Assembly (NCBI RefSeq): GCF_014837105.1
Contig: NZ_JACSPO010000009.1
Span: 1 to 64,000, forward strand
Origin: Oceanitalea stevensii
GTDB taxonomy: Bacteria; Actinomycetota; Actinomycetes; Actinomycetales; Actinomycetaceae
Direction of reading: 5' to 3'
Length of the DNA: 64,000 nucleotides
In this document: in pieces, positions 6,557 to 16,285 of the stretch
How the letters are laid out: every line of letters begins with the position of its first letter
Position numbering within the stretch: position 1 is the stretch's first letter
The notes under the pieces: model-generated
What the model was told of the DNA's origin: nothing
Databases searched by the model: none
Seen by the model: the letters and a program-made list of their open reading frames with translations, nothing else
Translations under genes and position numbers: made by a program

Positions 6557-7813
6557 ATGACGACCCAGTTCACGAGGCGCGCGATGGTGGGGGCCACCGC
6601 TGTCCTGGCACTGACCCTGGCGGCGTGCGGCGGCGGCGAGGACGCCGACGACGCGGCCACCGGTGGTGGCTCGAACGAGCTCACCGTGTGGCACTACTTC
6701 AGCGAGGACAACCAGGTCGCGCTGATGGACGCGTACGCGGAGAAGTTCGAGGCGGAGCACGAGGGCGTCACCGTCAACAACGTGTTCCAGCCCTACGACC
6801 AGATGAACTCCAAGGTCGTCTCCGCCGCCGGTGCCGGGCAGGGCCCCGACGTCATCGTCTTCAACGGCGCGGAGTGGAGCACCCTGGCGATGGCCGGCGC
6901 GCTCGCCCCGCTCGACGACTACTGGGCCGACTTCGAGGGCGCCGACCAGTTCCCCGACGCCGTCCTCCACGGCATGGACGGGTCCACCTACGCCGTCCAG
7001 GGCTACGTCAACCTCCTCGGCCTCTGGTACAACGCCGACATCCTCGCGGAGATCGGCGTCGAGCCGCCCACGACGATGGAGGAGCTCGAGTCCGCCATGG
7101 CCGCCGCCGTCGAGGCCGGCCACCGCGGCATCACGCTGTCCGCCCTCCCGCAGTCGCAGGGCGAGTGGCAGGCCTACCCCTGGCTGAGCAGCGCCGGGTT
7201 CGACTACGAGAACCTCGACGAGGCCGCCCTCGCCGAGGGCTTCGGCCGCGTCCGCGGCTGGATCGAGGAGGGCTACCTCTCCCAGGAGGCCGTCACCTGG
7301 GACCAGACCGTCCCCTTCCAGCAGTTCACCGCCGGTGGCGTCGCCTTTGCGGAGAACGGCAACTGGCAGATGGGTGCCGCCGCGGCGGACGCCGACTTCG
7401 AGTACGGCGTCGTCCCGCTGCCCCTCGACGAGGGTGGCCAGGTGTACCTCGGTGGTGAGGGGCAGGCCATCGGCGCCAACGCCCAGAACCCCGACCTCGC
7501 CTGGGAGTACCTCCAGTCGACCTACCTCGACTACGACGGTCAGCTCATCGCGCAGGAGAACGTCGGCTCCATCCCCTCCCGCGCCGACGCCTCCCAGGAG
7601 GAGGGCGTGACGAGCGACCCGCTGCTCCAGCCCTTCGCCCAGACGCTCGCCGACATGGGCACGAACTACCCGGCCCAGGTCATCCCGCCGGAGGCCGTCG
7701 CCGACGTCCAGGCGGCCGTGGGCCAGGCCTGGAGCGCGGCGCTCGCCGGGCAGACCGCCCCCGAGGCGGCCGCGGCGCAGGTCGTCGGCCAGCTCCAGGG
7801 CCTCATCGGCTGA
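6557..7813 (+). CDS. CUT1 ABC transporter sugar-binding lipoprotein
   Basis: A 418-residue extracellular solute-binding protein. A signal peptide with lipobox LAAC puts the lipidated Cys at residue 24, followed by an acidic Ser/Gly linker. The mature part begins NELTVWHYFSEDNQVALMDAY, the usual opening of oligosaccharide-binding proteins of the MalE/UgpB class. The ATG at 6557 has GGAGGAGAGG just upstream; an in-frame extension to 6443 runs through the operators and is rejected. Two permease genes and a GH127 glycosidase follow in the same direction. No ATPase gene is present, which is common for CUT1 systems that share an MsiK-type ATPase. The likely cargo is an arabino-oligosaccharide (inferred). 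Confidence 0.92.
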   Translation: MTTQFTRRAMVGATAVLALTLAACGGGEDADDAATGGGSNELTVWHYFSEDNQVALMDAYAEKFEAEHEGVTVNNVFQPYDQMNSKVVSAAGAGQGPDVIVFNGAEWSTLAMAGALAPLDDYWADFEGADQFPDAVLHGMDGSTYAVQGYVNLLGLWYNADILAEIGVEPPTTMEELESAMAAAVEAGHRGITLSALPQSQGEWQAYPWLSSAGFDYENLDEAALAEGFGRVRGWIEEGYLSQEAVTWDQTVPFQQFTAGGVAFAENGNWQMGAAAADADFEYGVVPLPLDEGGQVYLGGEGQAIGANAQNPDLAWEYLQSTYLDYDGQLIAQENVGSIPSRADASQEEGVTSDPLLQPFAQTLADMGTNYPAQVIPPEAVADVQAAVGQAWSAALAGQTAPEAAAAQVVGQLQGLIG

Positions 7814-7865
7814 CGGAGGGGGAGGCGCTGATGTCGACAACAACACGTGAGAGGCATGGACTGAC

Positions 7866-8801
7866 ATGACGATCACCCCGGTACCGGCGCCTCCCCGCCG
7901 CCGTGGCCGCACCTCCGCGCGGCCCGCGCGGGTGCGGAACACGCGGTACGCCTTCCTCGTCCCCGCGGCGATCTTCTTCGCCCTGTTCTCGATCTACCCG
8001 CTGGTCACGCTCGTGTCGATGAGCCTGAGCGACGTCACGTCGGCGACGCTCAACACCGACTGGGTGTTCAGCGGCCTGGAGAACTTCCGCGCCGGCTTCG
8101 AGTCGGGCGAGACGACCGCCGCCCTGCTGCGCACGCTCGTCTTCGTCCTCTTCGTCACGGTGGTCGGCATGGTCGGCGGCCTTGCCGCGGCGATCGCGCT
8201 GCGGACCACCGGCTGGTGGTCCGCGGCGGTCCTTGCCGTCATGGTCTTCGTCTGGGCGCTGCCGCCGGTCGTCAACGGCAGCGTGTGGAAGTTCCTCCTC
8301 GCCGACGCCGGCCTCGTCAACATGGCGGCCCGCGCGCTCGGGCTCACGGAGACGGCCCTGCCCTTCCTCTACGACCCGCAGTGGGCGCTGTGGGCGGTGG
8401 CCTTCGTCAACGCCTGGGCCGTCATCCCGTTCAACGCCCTCGTCTTCCGAGCCGCGCTGATGAACATCTCCCCGGAGGTCTTCGAGGCCGCCTCGCTCGA
8501 CGGCGCGAACAGGTGGCAGGAGATCCGCCACATCATGATCCCCGCCGCCCGCCCCACGGCCATGGTGCTGCTCGTCCTCACCATCGTCTTCGGCTTCCGC
8601 AGCTTCGACTACATCTACGTCATGACCTACGGCGGGCCGGGCTCGGCGACGACCACCCTGCCCTTCCTGGGCTACCTCCAGGCCTTCGGGCGCTACGACT
8701 TCGGCCTGGGATCGGCGACGTCGGTCATCACCGTGCTCCTCGTCGTCGTCCTGGCCCTCGTCTACGTCCGCAGCATCCGCCGGGAGGAGAGCGAGTCATG
8801 A
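7866..8801 (+). CDS. CUT1 ABC transporter permease (MalF-like)
   Basis: A 311-residue permease with an Arg-rich cytoplasmic N-terminus (PPRRRGRTSARPARVRNTRY), then six membrane segments. The ATPase-docking EAA loop is EAASLDGANRWQEIRHIMIP near residues 205-224. It forms the channel with the next gene product. The 52-base gap after the binding-protein gene holds a weak ribosome site. Its last four bases overlap the start of the next permease gene, so the two are translationally coupled. Confidence 0.92.
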   Translation: MTITPVPAPPRRRGRTSARPARVRNTRYAFLVPAAIFFALFSIYPLVTLVSMSLSDVTSATLNTDWVFSGLENFRAGFESGETTAALLRTLVFVLFVTVVGMVGGLAAAIALRTTGWWSAAVLAVMVFVWALPPVVNGSVWKFLLADAGLVNMAARALGLTETALPFLYDPQWALWAVAFVNAWAVIPFNALVFRAALMNISPEVFEAASLDGANRWQEIRHIMIPAARPTAMVLLVLTIVFGFRSFDYIYVMTYGGPGSATTTLPFLGYLQAFGRYDFGLGSATSVITVLLVVVLALVYVRSIRREESES

Positions 8802-9613
8802 GCATGAAGGCAGGTCCGGTCACCACCGGCATCAAGATCCTCCTCGCGCTGCTGTACGGCATCCCGCTCGTGTGGATCGTCCTCACGTCCTTCAAGTCCA
8901 GCGGGGACGTCTTCAGCAGCGACGCCACCCTCCTGTTCCGTCCCGTCACCGAGGCGTACGTCAACGTGCTGGGCCCGGACCTGGCGGTCGCGCTGCGCCA
9001 GTCGGTGATCATCGCGGTCGGGACGACGGCGCTCGTCCTCCTCATCGGGATCCCGGCGGCCTACGCACTGGCTCGCACGAGCGGGTTCATCACCTCCGTC
9101 GGCCTCGCCCTGCTCATCGTCCTGCAGATGCTCCCGCAGACGGCCAACGTCATCCCGCTGTTCCAGGTCTTCGGCAGCTGGGGGCTGCTCGACAGCACGC
9201 TCGGCGTCATCATCGCCGACACCGCGCTCCTCACGCCCTTCGCCGTCATGCTCATGCGCCCGTTCTTCCGGGCCGTGCCCGTCTCCCTGGAGGAGGCGGC
9301 CTCGCTGGACGGCGCGAACCTGCTGCGCACCTTTGGGCGGATCGTCCTGCCCGTGGCCCGCAACGGTGTCGCGACGACGGGCACGCTCGTCTTCATGCTC
9401 GCGTGGGGGGAGTTCCTCTACGCCGTCAACCTGTTCCTCTCCCCGGGCACCTACCCGCTGAGCGCGCTCGTCGCGCAGCAGGTCGGCGCCTTCGGGATCG
9501 ACTGGCCCGGCCTCATGGCGCTGGCCGTCCTCACGTCCCTGCCGATCCTCGTCGTCTACGCCCTCAGCTACCGCCTGCTCCGCGACGGCCTCACCGTCGG
9601 CGCCGTCAAGTAG
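8798..9613 (+). CDS. CUT1 ABC transporter permease (MalG-like)
   Basis: A 271-residue permease with six membrane segments and the EAA loop EEAASLDGANLLRTFGRIVL near residues 165-184. The ATG at 8798 overlaps the preceding stop (ATGA), and GGGAGGAGAG lies just upstream. A longer frame that starts further upstream runs inside the partner permease gene and is not real. With the previous two genes it makes a complete importer except for the ATPase. The GH127 gene begins 44 bases later. Confidence 0.92.
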   Translation: MSMKAGPVTTGIKILLALLYGIPLVWIVLTSFKSSGDVFSSDATLLFRPVTEAYVNVLGPDLAVALRQSVIIAVGTTALVLLIGIPAAYALARTSGFITSVGLALLIVLQMLPQTANVIPLFQVFGSWGLLDSTLGVIIADTALLTPFAVMLMRPFFRAVPVSLEEAASLDGANLLRTFGRIVLPVARNGVATTGTLVFMLAWGEFLYAVNLFLSPGTYPLSALVAQQVGAFGIDWPGLMALAVLTSLPILVVYALSYRLLRDGLTVGAVK

Positions 9614-9657
9614 CCCCACCCGCTGCACGCCCCTTCTCACAAGGAGTTGGTTCCGCC

Positions 9658-11568
9658 ATGCCCACAGGCCACGACGCGCAGGTCCGCGCGCTGCCCGTCT
9701 CCCCCTCGACCGGCGCCCTGCGTCCGCTCGACCTGCACGAGGTCCGCGTCACCGGCGGGTTCTGGAGCGACTTCCAGCAGCTCAACGCCACGGTGATGAT
9801 CCGCCACGCCGAGGACTGGATGGAGCGGGTCGGGTGGATCGGGAACTTCGACGCGGCCGTCGAGGGTCGGCTGCCCGCCGACCGGCAGGGCCGGGAGTTC
9901 GCCGACTCCGACGTCTACAAGCTCATGGAGGCGATGGCCTGGGAGATCGGGCGCACCGGCGACGCCGAGCTCGAGGCCCGCTTCCAGGCGCTCGTCGACC
10001 GCATCGAGCCGGTCCAGGAGGAGGACGGCTACCTCAACACCCACTTCGGCCGGCCCGGCCAGCAGCCGCGCTACAGCGACATGGAGTGGGGCCACGAGCT
10101 CTACTGCTTCGGCCACCTCATCCAGGCCGGTGTCGCCCGCGGCCGCACGCACGGGCGTGACCGCTTCGTCGAGATCGCCATCCGCGCCGCCGACCACGTG
10201 TGCGAGACCTTCGGCCCCGACGGGCTCGACACGATCTGCGGGCACCCCGAGATCGAGCCGGCCCTGGCCGAGCTCGCCCGCTACACGGGGGAGCGCAAGT
10301 ACCTCGACCAGGCACGCCTGTTCGTCGAGCGCCGCGGCCACGGGCGCCTCGGGGAGATCTGGTTCGGCCCGGAGTACTTCCAGGAGGACGTCCCGGTGCG
10401 CGAGGCCGAGGTGCTGCGCGGTCACGCCGTGCGGGCGCTCTACCTCGCCGCCGGCGCGATCGACGTCGCCGTGGAGACCGGCGACGAGGAGCTGATCGGC
10501 GCGGTCACCCGCCAGATGAGCCGGACCGTCGCCCGCCGGACCTACCTCACCGGCGGCATGGGCGCCCACCACGAGGGCGAGGCCTTCGGCGACGACTTCG
10601 AGCTCCCGTCGGACCGCGCCTACTCCGAGACCTGCGCCGGCGTCGGCGCCGCGATGGTGGGGGAGCGGCTGCTCCTCGCCACCGGCGACCCCGTCCACGC
10701 CGACCTCGTCGAGCGGGTGCTGCTCAACGTCGTCGCCACCTCCCCGTCCGAGGACGGGCACGGCTTCTTCTACACCAACACCCTCCACCAGCGGGAGCCG
10801 GGCACCACCGCGGCCACCGACGAGGTCGCCGCTCGTGCCGCCTCGAGCCTGCGGGCGCCCTGGTTCGCGGTCTCGTGCTGCCCGACGAACGTCGCCCGCA
10901 CGGTCGCCTCCTTCGGCACCTACGTGGCCACGGCCGACGACGACGGCGTCCAGCTCCAGCAGCTCGCCACCGCCGAGGTCCGCACCACGCTGCCCGACGG
11001 CTGCCCCGTCGCCCTGGACGTCGAGACGGACTACCCCCACGACGGGCGGGTGCGCGTCACCGTCCGCGAGGACGCCACCCGGCCCTGGACCCTGCGCGTG
11101 CGCGTGCCCGGCTGGGCCACCGCCGGCGCCGTCCTGCGCGTCGACGGGGAGGAGACGACCGTCCTGCCGGGCTACGCCGAGGTGCGCCGCGCCTTCCGGG
11201 CGGGCGACGTCGTCGAGCTCGACCTGCCCGTGCGTGCCCGCTGGACGTGGGCCGACCCGCGCGTGGACGCCGTGCGCGGCCAGGTGGCCGTCGAGCGCGG
11301 GCCGCTCGTCATGGCCCTGGAGTCCACGGACCTGGGCGAGGACGTCAACCTCGCCGCCGTCGACGTCGAGGCGGCGCCGGTGGAGCGTGACGGCCAGGTG
11401 CTCGTCCGGGTCCGCACCGCGGCGCCCACCGAGCGCGACTGGCCCTTCCCCGCCGAGCCGGCCCACCCGGACACGGTGGCGGACGCCGGGCTCGTCCCGC
11501 TCGTGCCCTACCACCGTTGGGGCAACCGCGGGCCCTCGACGATGCGCGTCTGGATCCCGCAGGCCTGA
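9658..11568 (+). CDS. GH127 beta-L-arabinofuranosidase
   Basis: A 636-residue protein of glycoside hydrolase family 127, which removes beta-L-arabinofuranosyl units with a catalytic cysteine held at a zinc site. The expected ligands are present: Glu324-x-Cys326 (YSETCAGVG) and the adjacent Cys407-Cys408 (SCCPTNVART). These match Glu338/Cys340/Cys417/Cys418 of Bifidobacterium HypBA1 in kind and spacing. An (alpha/alpha)6 barrel (to about residue 430) is followed by beta domains. There is no signal peptide, so it acts in the cytoplasm on imported oligosaccharides. AAGGAG precedes the ATG. It is the last gene of the CUT1 operon, followed by a very strong hairpin. The actual linkage cut is inferred. 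Confidence 0.9.
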   Translation: MPTGHDAQVRALPVSPSTGALRPLDLHEVRVTGGFWSDFQQLNATVMIRHAEDWMERVGWIGNFDAAVEGRLPADRQGREFADSDVYKLMEAMAWEIGRTGDAELEARFQALVDRIEPVQEEDGYLNTHFGRPGQQPRYSDMEWGHELYCFGHLIQAGVARGRTHGRDRFVEIAIRAADHVCETFGPDGLDTICGHPEIEPALAELARYTGERKYLDQARLFVERRGHGRLGEIWFGPEYFQEDVPVREAEVLRGHAVRALYLAAGAIDVAVETGDEELIGAVTRQMSRTVARRTYLTGGMGAHHEGEAFGDDFELPSDRAYSETCAGVGAAMVGERLLLATGDPVHADLVERVLLNVVATSPSEDGHGFFYTNTLHQREPGTTAATDEVAARAASSLRAPWFAVSCCPTNVARTVASFGTYVATADDDGVQLQQLATAEVRTTLPDGCPVALDVETDYPHDGRVRVTVREDATRPWTLRVRVPGWATAGAVLRVDGEETTVLPGYAEVRRAFRAGDVVELDLPVRARWTWADPRVDAVRGQVAVERGPLVMALESTDLGEDVNLAAVDVEAAPVERDGQVLVRVRTAAPTERDWPFPAEPAHPDTVADAGLVPLVPYHRWGNRGPSTMRVWIPQA

Positions 11569-11575
11569 GCCAGGG

Positions 11576-11634
11576 ACGCACACCCGGTCACCCGCACGCC
11601 CGCCCCGGGGCGTGTGCAGTGACCGGGTGTGCGT
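11576..11634 (+). terminator. Long hairpin terminator after the GH127 operon
   Basis: ACGCACACCCGGTCAC (11576-11591) pairs perfectly with GTGACCGGGTGTGCGT (11619-11634). A second GC-rich stem nests in the loop. It begins eight bases after the GH127 stop and ends just before the araD promoter. There is no U-run, as is usual in high-G+C actinobacteria. Confidence 0.75.
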
Positions 11635-11636
11635 AC

Positions 11637-11665
11637 TCGGCAAATCGCGATGTGAGCGGTAACAT
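11637..11665 (+). promoter_or_regulatory. araDA promoter with embedded arabinose-type operator
   Basis: TCGGCA (11637-11642) and TAACAT (11660-11665) are 17 bases apart. The -10 is the right arm of the palindrome ATGTGAGCGGTAACAT (11650-11665), which differs at two positions from the consensus of the local LacI sites. A repressor bound here would cover the -10. The leader to the araD start is about 85 bases. Confidence 0.7.
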
Positions 11666-11756
11666 CGTCGGCGATGGGTCGATGACGACGAAACGTGAGG
11701 ACACGCATGAGCCCCAGGACAACCCCCTCCGTCACCGGCACGAGGGAGGACGCGCG

Positions 11757-12482
11757 ATGAGAGCGCTGACCGATCTCACGGCCGAGCAGCAGGAGGCCGT
11801 GGCCAACACGCGCGGCATCGTCGCCGCCCTCCACGCCGAGCTCCCGCGCAACGGGCTCGTCGTGTGGACCGCCGGCAACGTCTCCCAGCGCGTGCCCGGC
11901 ACCGACCTGTTCGTCATCAAGCCCTCCGGCGTGTCCTACGACCAGCTCGCCCCGGACGTCATGGTCGTGTGCGAGCTGGACGGCACGAAGATCGACGACG
12001 GCACCGCGGCCCACCTGCAGCCCTCGTCCGACACCGCCGCGCACGCCTACGTCTACCGCCACATGCCCGAGGTCGGCGGCGTCGTCCACACCCACTCGCC
12101 CTACGCCACGGCGTGGGCGGCGGTGGGCGAGCCGGTGCCGTGCACGCTGACGATGATGGCCGACGAGTTCGGCGGCCCGGTGCCGATCGGCCCCTTCGCG
12201 CTCATCGGTGACGACTCGATCGGCCGCGGCATCGTCGAGACGCTGCGCGACTCGCGCTCCCCGGCGGTGCTCATGCAGAACCACGGACCCTTCACCATCG
12301 GCAAGGACGCCCGCGCCGCCGTCAAGGCCGCCGTCATGGTCGAGGAGGTGGCCCGGACGACGTTCCTGGCCCGCCAGCTCGGCACGCCGATCCCGATGGA
12401 CCAGGCCGACATCGACCGCCTCTACGACCGTTACCAGAACGTCTACGGCCAGCACGCCGACGACGACGAGCAGGAGAGCTGA
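11757..12482 (+). CDS. araD: L-ribulose-5-phosphate 4-epimerase
   Basis: A 241-residue class II aldolase/epimerase that converts L-ribulose-5-phosphate to D-xylulose-5-phosphate. Family hallmarks are [12 protein letters not shown] (phosphate loop), the metal-binding [14 protein letters not shown] and the distal [10 protein letters not shown] histidine. It is slightly longer than E. coli AraD, with an acidic tail DDDEQES. The ATG at 11757 follows GAGGGAGGA at good spacing. An upstream in-frame extension exists but passes through the leader and operator. araA follows after two bases. The order araD-araA without an adjacent kinase gene is notable. Confidence 0.93.
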   Translation: MRALTDLTAEQQEAVANTRGIVAALHAELPRNGLVVWTAGNVSQRVPGTDLFVIKPSGVSYDQLAPDVMVVCELDGTKIDDGTAAHLQPSSDTAAHAYVYRHMPEVGGVVHTHSPYATAWAAVGEPVPCTLTMMADEFGGPVPIGPFALIGDDSIGRGIVETLRDSRSPAVLMQNHGPFTIGKDARAAVKAAVMVEEVARTTFLARQLGTPIPMDQADIDRLYDRYQNVYGQHADDDEQES

Positions 12483-12484
12483 AC

Positions 12485-13993
12485 ATGGACAACCCCTTCG
12501 AGGGCAAGGAGATCTGGTTCCTCACCGGGAGCCAGGACCTCTACGGCGAGGACACCCTGGCCCAGGTGGCCGAGCAGTCGGCGCAGATCGTCGCGACGCT
12601 GAACGAGGCCGCGCAGATCCCCGTCCGCATCGTGCTCAAGGGCACGATGAAGGACCGCGACACGATCCGCGACACCGCCCGCGCCGCGAACGCCGACCCG
12701 CGCTGCCTCGGCGTCGTCGTGTGGATGCACACCTTCTCCCCGGCGAAGATGTGGATCCTCGGCCTGGACGCGCTGGACAAGCCGATCCTCCACCTCCACA
12801 CCCAGGCCAACCTCGCGCTGCCGTGGTCCACGATCGACATGGACTTCATGAACCTCAACCAGGCAGCGCACGGGGACCGGGAGTTCGCCTACCTCGCCAC
12901 CCGGATGGGCGTGGCCCGCAAGACCGTCGTCGGGCACGCGAGCCACGAGCCGGTGCGCGACAAGATCGCCACCTGGGCCCGCGCCGCCGCCGGCTGGGAC
13001 GCGCTGCAGCACATGCGCGTGGCCCGCTTCGGGGACAACATGCGCGACGTCGCCGTCACCGAGGGCGACAAGACCGAGGCGGAGATCGCCCTCGGCGTCT
13101 CGATCAACACCTGGGGCGTCAACGACCTCGTCGAGAAGGTCGAGGCCGTCGAGGAGTCCGCGATCGACGCGCTCGTCGCCGAGTACGACGAGCTGTACGA
13201 CGTCGCGCCCGAGCTCAGGGCCGGCGGTGAGCGCCGCGAGTCCCTGCGCTACGGCGCCCGCCAGGAGCTCGCCCTGCGCGCCTTCCTCGAGGAGGGCGGC
13301 TTCACCGCCTTCACGACGAACTTCCAGGACCTCGGCGGGCTGCGCCAGCTGCCCGGCCTGGCCGTCCAGCGGCTCATGGCCGACGGCTACGGCTTCGGCG
13401 CCGAGGGCGACTGGAAGACCTCGGTCCTCGTGCGCGCGGCCAAGGTCATGGGCTACGGCCTGCCCGGCGGCGCCTCCCTCATGGAGGACTACACCTACGA
13501 GCTGACCCCGGGCCGGGAGAAGATCCTCGGCGCGCACATGCTCGAGATCTGCCCGAGCCTCACCGAGGACCGGCCCTCCCTGGAGATCCACCCGCTCGGC
13601 ATCGGGGACCGTGAGGACCCGGTCCGCCTCAAGTTCACCGCGGACCCCGGCCCGGCCGTCCTCGTCTCCCTCGCCGACCTGCGCGAGCGCTTCCGTCTCA
13701 CCGCGAACGTCGTCGACGTCGTCGAGCCGGACGAGGACCTGCCGAACCTGCCCGTCGCCTGCGCCGTGTGGGAGCCGCGCCCGGACTTCGCGACCTCCGC
13801 GGAGTGCTGGCTCACCGCCGGGGGAGCCCACCACACCGTGATGTCGACGGCGCTGGGCATCGAGGTCTTCGACGACCTCGCCACCATCGCCGGCATCGAG
13901 CTCGCCGTCATCGACGAGGACACCTCGGCGCGGGCGTTCCGCGACGAGCTGCGCCTCAACCTCGCGTACTACCGCCTGGCCCAGGGCCTGTAG
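12485..13993 (+). CDS. araA: L-arabinose isomerase
   Basis: A 502-residue enzyme, the normal length for AraA, that interconverts L-arabinose and L-ribulose with manganese. Recognisable stretches are [20 protein letters not shown] at the start, [44 protein letters not shown] and [12 protein letters not shown]. The last two carry metal-site and active-site residues. Its ATG comes two bases after the araD stop, so the pair is coupled. A strong hairpin follows 14 bases after the stop. Confidence 0.96.
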   Translation: MDNPFEGKEIWFLTGSQDLYGEDTLAQVAEQSAQIVATLNEAAQIPVRIVLKGTMKDRDTIRDTARAANADPRCLGVVVWMHTFSPAKMWILGLDALDKPILHLHTQANLALPWSTIDMDFMNLNQAAHGDREFAYLATRMGVARKTVVGHASHEPVRDKIATWARAAAGWDALQHMRVARFGDNMRDVAVTEGDKTEAEIALGVSINTWGVNDLVEKVEAVEESAIDALVAEYDELYDVAPELRAGGERRESLRYGARQELALRAFLEEGGFTAFTTNFQDLGGLRQLPGLAVQRLMADGYGFGAEGDWKTSVLVRAAKVMGYGLPGGASLMEDYTYELTPGREKILGAHMLEICPSLTEDRPSLEIHPLGIGDREDPVRLKFTADPGPAVLVSLADLRERFRLTANVVDVVEPDEDLPNLPVACAVWEPRPDFATSAECWLTAGGAHHTVMSTALGIEVFDDLATIAGIELAVIDEDTSARAFRDELRLNLAYYRLAQGL

Positions 13994-14007
13994 CGCGACC
14001 GCAGTCA

Positions 14008-14042
14008 GAGAGGGGCCGGCCCGGGCGGGGCCGGCCCCTCTC
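14008..14042. terminator. Bidirectional terminator between araA and the LacI gene
   Basis: A perfect 15-bp stem, GAGAGGGGCCGGCCC against GGGCCGGCCCCTCTC, around a five-base loop. It lies between convergent genes and can end both transcripts. Confidence 0.85.
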
Positions 14043-14059
14043 GCGTTGACCGGGCGCTC

Positions 14060-15085
14060 TCAGCGCGTGACGTGCCGCCCCGAGGACGCGCGGACCACCA
14101 GCTCCGGCCGGCTCGACGCGGCGGCGGGGGTCTCGCCCGCGAGGACCGCCACGAGCGTGTCGATCGCCTGGCGGCCGACGTCGTCGAAGGGCTGGCGCAC
14201 CGTCGTCAGGGGTGGCCCGTAGAAGGCCGAGCCCGGGACGTCGTCGTAGCCGACCACGGCGACGTCGTCGGGGACGCGCAGCCCGGCGTCGTCGAAGGCC
14301 CGCAGCAGCCCGAGGGCGAGCTGGTCGTTCGCGGCGAAGACCGCCGTCGGGACCTCGCGCTGCGCGAGGAGACGCCGCCCGGCCGCGTACCCCTGGCCCG
14401 CGTCCCACCCGCCCTCGACGACGTCCGGGACGGGCAGCCCCGCGTCGAGGAGCTGGGAGCGCCAGCCCTCGACGCGGGCGCGGGCGTCGAACCACTCGGC
14501 CGGACCGGCGACGTGCGCGACGTGCCGGTGCCCGAGCGCGACGAGGTGGGCGGTCGCGTCCCGCGCGCCCTGGCGGTGGTCGATGGTGACGACGTGCAGG
14601 GGCCCCGCGGCCGGCTGGTCGGCGGAGATCATGACGACGGGCAGCGAGACGGCCAGCCCGTGCGCCGCCTCCGCGGTCCCGACGGTCGGGGCGACGACGA
14701 CGATCCCGTCGACGCGCAGGTCGAGGAAGAACTCGAGCACCTCGTGCGGGCTCGTCGCCGCGTCCTCGATCGCGGCGGTCACGCTGGCGTACCCGGCGGC
14801 GCGGGCGGCGTGCTGGATCGCCGTCGTCGCGTGGCTCGGGCCGAAGAGCGTCACCCCGGGGGTGACGACGCCGATGAGCTGGCTCCGGTTCGTCGCCAGC
14901 GCCCGCGCGGACAGGTTGCGCCGGTAGCCGAGCTCGGCGATCGCCCGGCGCACCCGGTCACGCGTCGCCGGCCGCACCAGCGCCGGTGAGTTGAGCACGC
15001 GGGAGACTGTCTGGTGGGACACCCCGGCGCGCGCGGCGACGTCCGCCATGACGGGGGGACGGCGTGGCGTCAGTGGTGCGTTCAT
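14060..15085 (-). CDS. LacI-family regulator, probable local arabinose repressor
   Basis: A 341-residue repressor with HTH VMADVAARAGVSHQTVSRVL (residues 11-30), hinge RRNLSARALATNRS and a sugar-binding domain (DATAHLVALGHRHVAHVAG, VFAANDQLALG). It is divergent from the YtfQ-like importer and shares with it a promoter region holding two copies of ATGTTAGCGCTAACAT-type sites. The same palindrome precedes araDA and the ChvE operon. It is therefore the best candidate for a local AraR-like regulator. Its near-identical paralogue at 4264-5304 has the same recognition helix. Binding and effector (L-arabinose or similar) are inferred. Confidence 0.88.
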   Translation of the reverse strand: MNAPLTPRRPPVMADVAARAGVSHQTVSRVLNSPALVRPATRDRVRRAIAELGYRRNLSARALATNRSQLIGVVTPGVTLFGPSHATTAIQHAARAAGYASVTAAIEDAATSPHEVLEFFLDLRVDGIVVVAPTVGTAEAAHGLAVSLPVVMISADQPAAGPLHVVTIDHRQGARDATAHLVALGHRHVAHVAGPAEWFDARARVEGWRSQLLDAGLPVPDVVEGGWDAGQGYAAGRRLLAQREVPTAVFAANDQLALGLLRAFDDAGLRVPDDVAVVGYDDVPGSAFYGPPLTTVRQPFDDVGRQAIDTLVAVLAGETPAAASSRPELVVRASSGRHVTR

Positions 15086-15187
15086 CGTTACCTCTGCAGG
15101 TCAGAGCGGTGTCTGCGGCGACTGCTCAGGTCCGGGCGGGGTGGCGGCTCACCGGTCTGCCTCGACCGAGTACCTCCGCCGAACCCC

Positions 15188-15231
15188 TTGACCGACGCAA
15201 ATGTTAGCGCCCACAATGAGAGCGCTAACAC
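15188..15231 (+). promoter_or_regulatory. Furanose importer promoter with two operators
   Basis: TTGACC (15188-15193) and CACAAT (15212-15217) form -35/-10-like boxes 18 bases apart. Operator 1, ATGTTAGCGCCCACAA (15201-15216), fills the spacer and overlaps the -10. Operator 2, ATGAGAGCGCTAACAC (15216-15231), follows at once. Both are imperfect copies of ATGTTAGCGCTAACAT with the central CG typical of LacI sites. Their centres are 15 bases apart, so two dimers may bind side by side. The site also faces the divergent lacI gene. Confidence 0.72.
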
Positions 15232-15288
15232 ACTGACACGCACACTAGGTGCGACAGGCATCGAAGTCGATGCTCTCGAGGAGGAGAC

Positions 15289-16278
15289 ATGTTCAGTAGC
15301 AGAGGCGCACGCCTGCGGGCGACTGCGGCACTGGCAACGGCCGCCATGCTGGCCCTGGCCGGCTGTGGCGGAGGGAACGGCGACGGTGGCGACGACGGCG
15401 CGACCGGTGGCGGGGGTGACGAGCTCATCCGCGTCGGCTTCTCCCAGCTCGGCGCCGAGAGCGGGTGGCGTACCGCCAACACCGAGTCGGTCCAGGCCAG
15501 CCTGAGCGAGGAGAACGGCATCGACCTCACCTTCGTCGACGCCCAGCAGAAGCAGGAGAACCAGATCCGGGCCCTGCGGGACTTCGTCTCGCAGGACATG
15601 GACGTCATCGCGTTCTCGCCGGTCATCGAGACGGGCTGGGACCAGGTCCTCCAGGAGATCAAGGACGCCGGGATCCCCGTCGTCCTCGTCGACCGCACCG
15701 TCGAGACGACGGTCGAGGACCCCTTCGTCACGTGGATCGGCTCGGACTTCCGGGCCGAGGGCGTGACCGCGGGGGAGTGGGTGGCCGAGAACCACCCCGA
15801 CGCCCAGATCTTCGAGCTCCAGGGCACGATGGGCTCCGGCGCGCAGGTCGACCGCCAGGAGGGCTTCCGCGAGATCGTCGGTGACCAGATCATCGGCGAG
15901 GCCAGCGGCAACTTCACCCGCGCCGAGGGCCGCACGGCCGTCGAGGCGGCGCTCCAGGCCTACCCCGACCTGGACCTCATCTTCTCCCACAACGACGACA
16001 TGGGGCTCGGCGCCATCGAGGCCATCGAGGCCGCCGGCATGACGCCCGGCGAGGACATCACCATCGTCACCGTCGACGCCGTCAAGGACGGCCTCCAGGC
16101 CCTCGTCGACGGCAAGTTCAACTTCGTCGTCGAGTGCAACCCGGTGTTCGGCGACCAGCTCGCCGAGCTCATCAACCAGGTCCACGCCGGCGAGGAGGTC
16201 CCCGAGCAGACCTTCGTCGAGGAGAGCGCCTTCGACCAGACCATCACGCAGGAGTTCGTGGACGAGCGGCCGTACTGA
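15289..16278 (+). CDS. Furanose-type sugar-binding lipoprotein (YtfQ-like)
   Basis: A 329-residue CUT2 binding protein. It has a signal peptide with lipobox LAGC (Cys26) and an acidic Gly-rich linker. The mature start IRVGFSQLGAESGWRTANTE, then DAQQKQENQIRALR and FSHNDDMGLGAIEA, match E. coli YtfQ (galactofuranose-binding protein) closely from memory. GAGGAGA precedes the ATG. A matching ATPase and two permeases follow. YtfQ-type systems favour furanose sugars, so together with AraA/AraD and GH127 a role in taking up L-arabinofuranose is attractive. The substrate is inferred. Confidence 0.92.
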   Translation: MFSSRGARLRATAALATAAMLALAGCGGGNGDGGDDGATGGGGDELIRVGFSQLGAESGWRTANTESVQASLSEENGIDLTFVDAQQKQENQIRALRDFVSQDMDVIAFSPVIETGWDQVLQEIKDAGIPVVLVDRTVETTVEDPFVTWIGSDFRAEGVTAGEWVAENHPDAQIFELQGTMGSGAQVDRQEGFREIVGDQIIGEASGNFTRAEGRTAVEAALQAYPDLDLIFSHNDDMGLGAIEAIEAAGMTPGEDITIVTVDAVKDGLQALVDGKFNFVVECNPVFGDQLAELINQVHAGEEVPEQTFVEESAFDQTITQEFVDERPY

Positions 16279-16285
16279 CGCAGGC

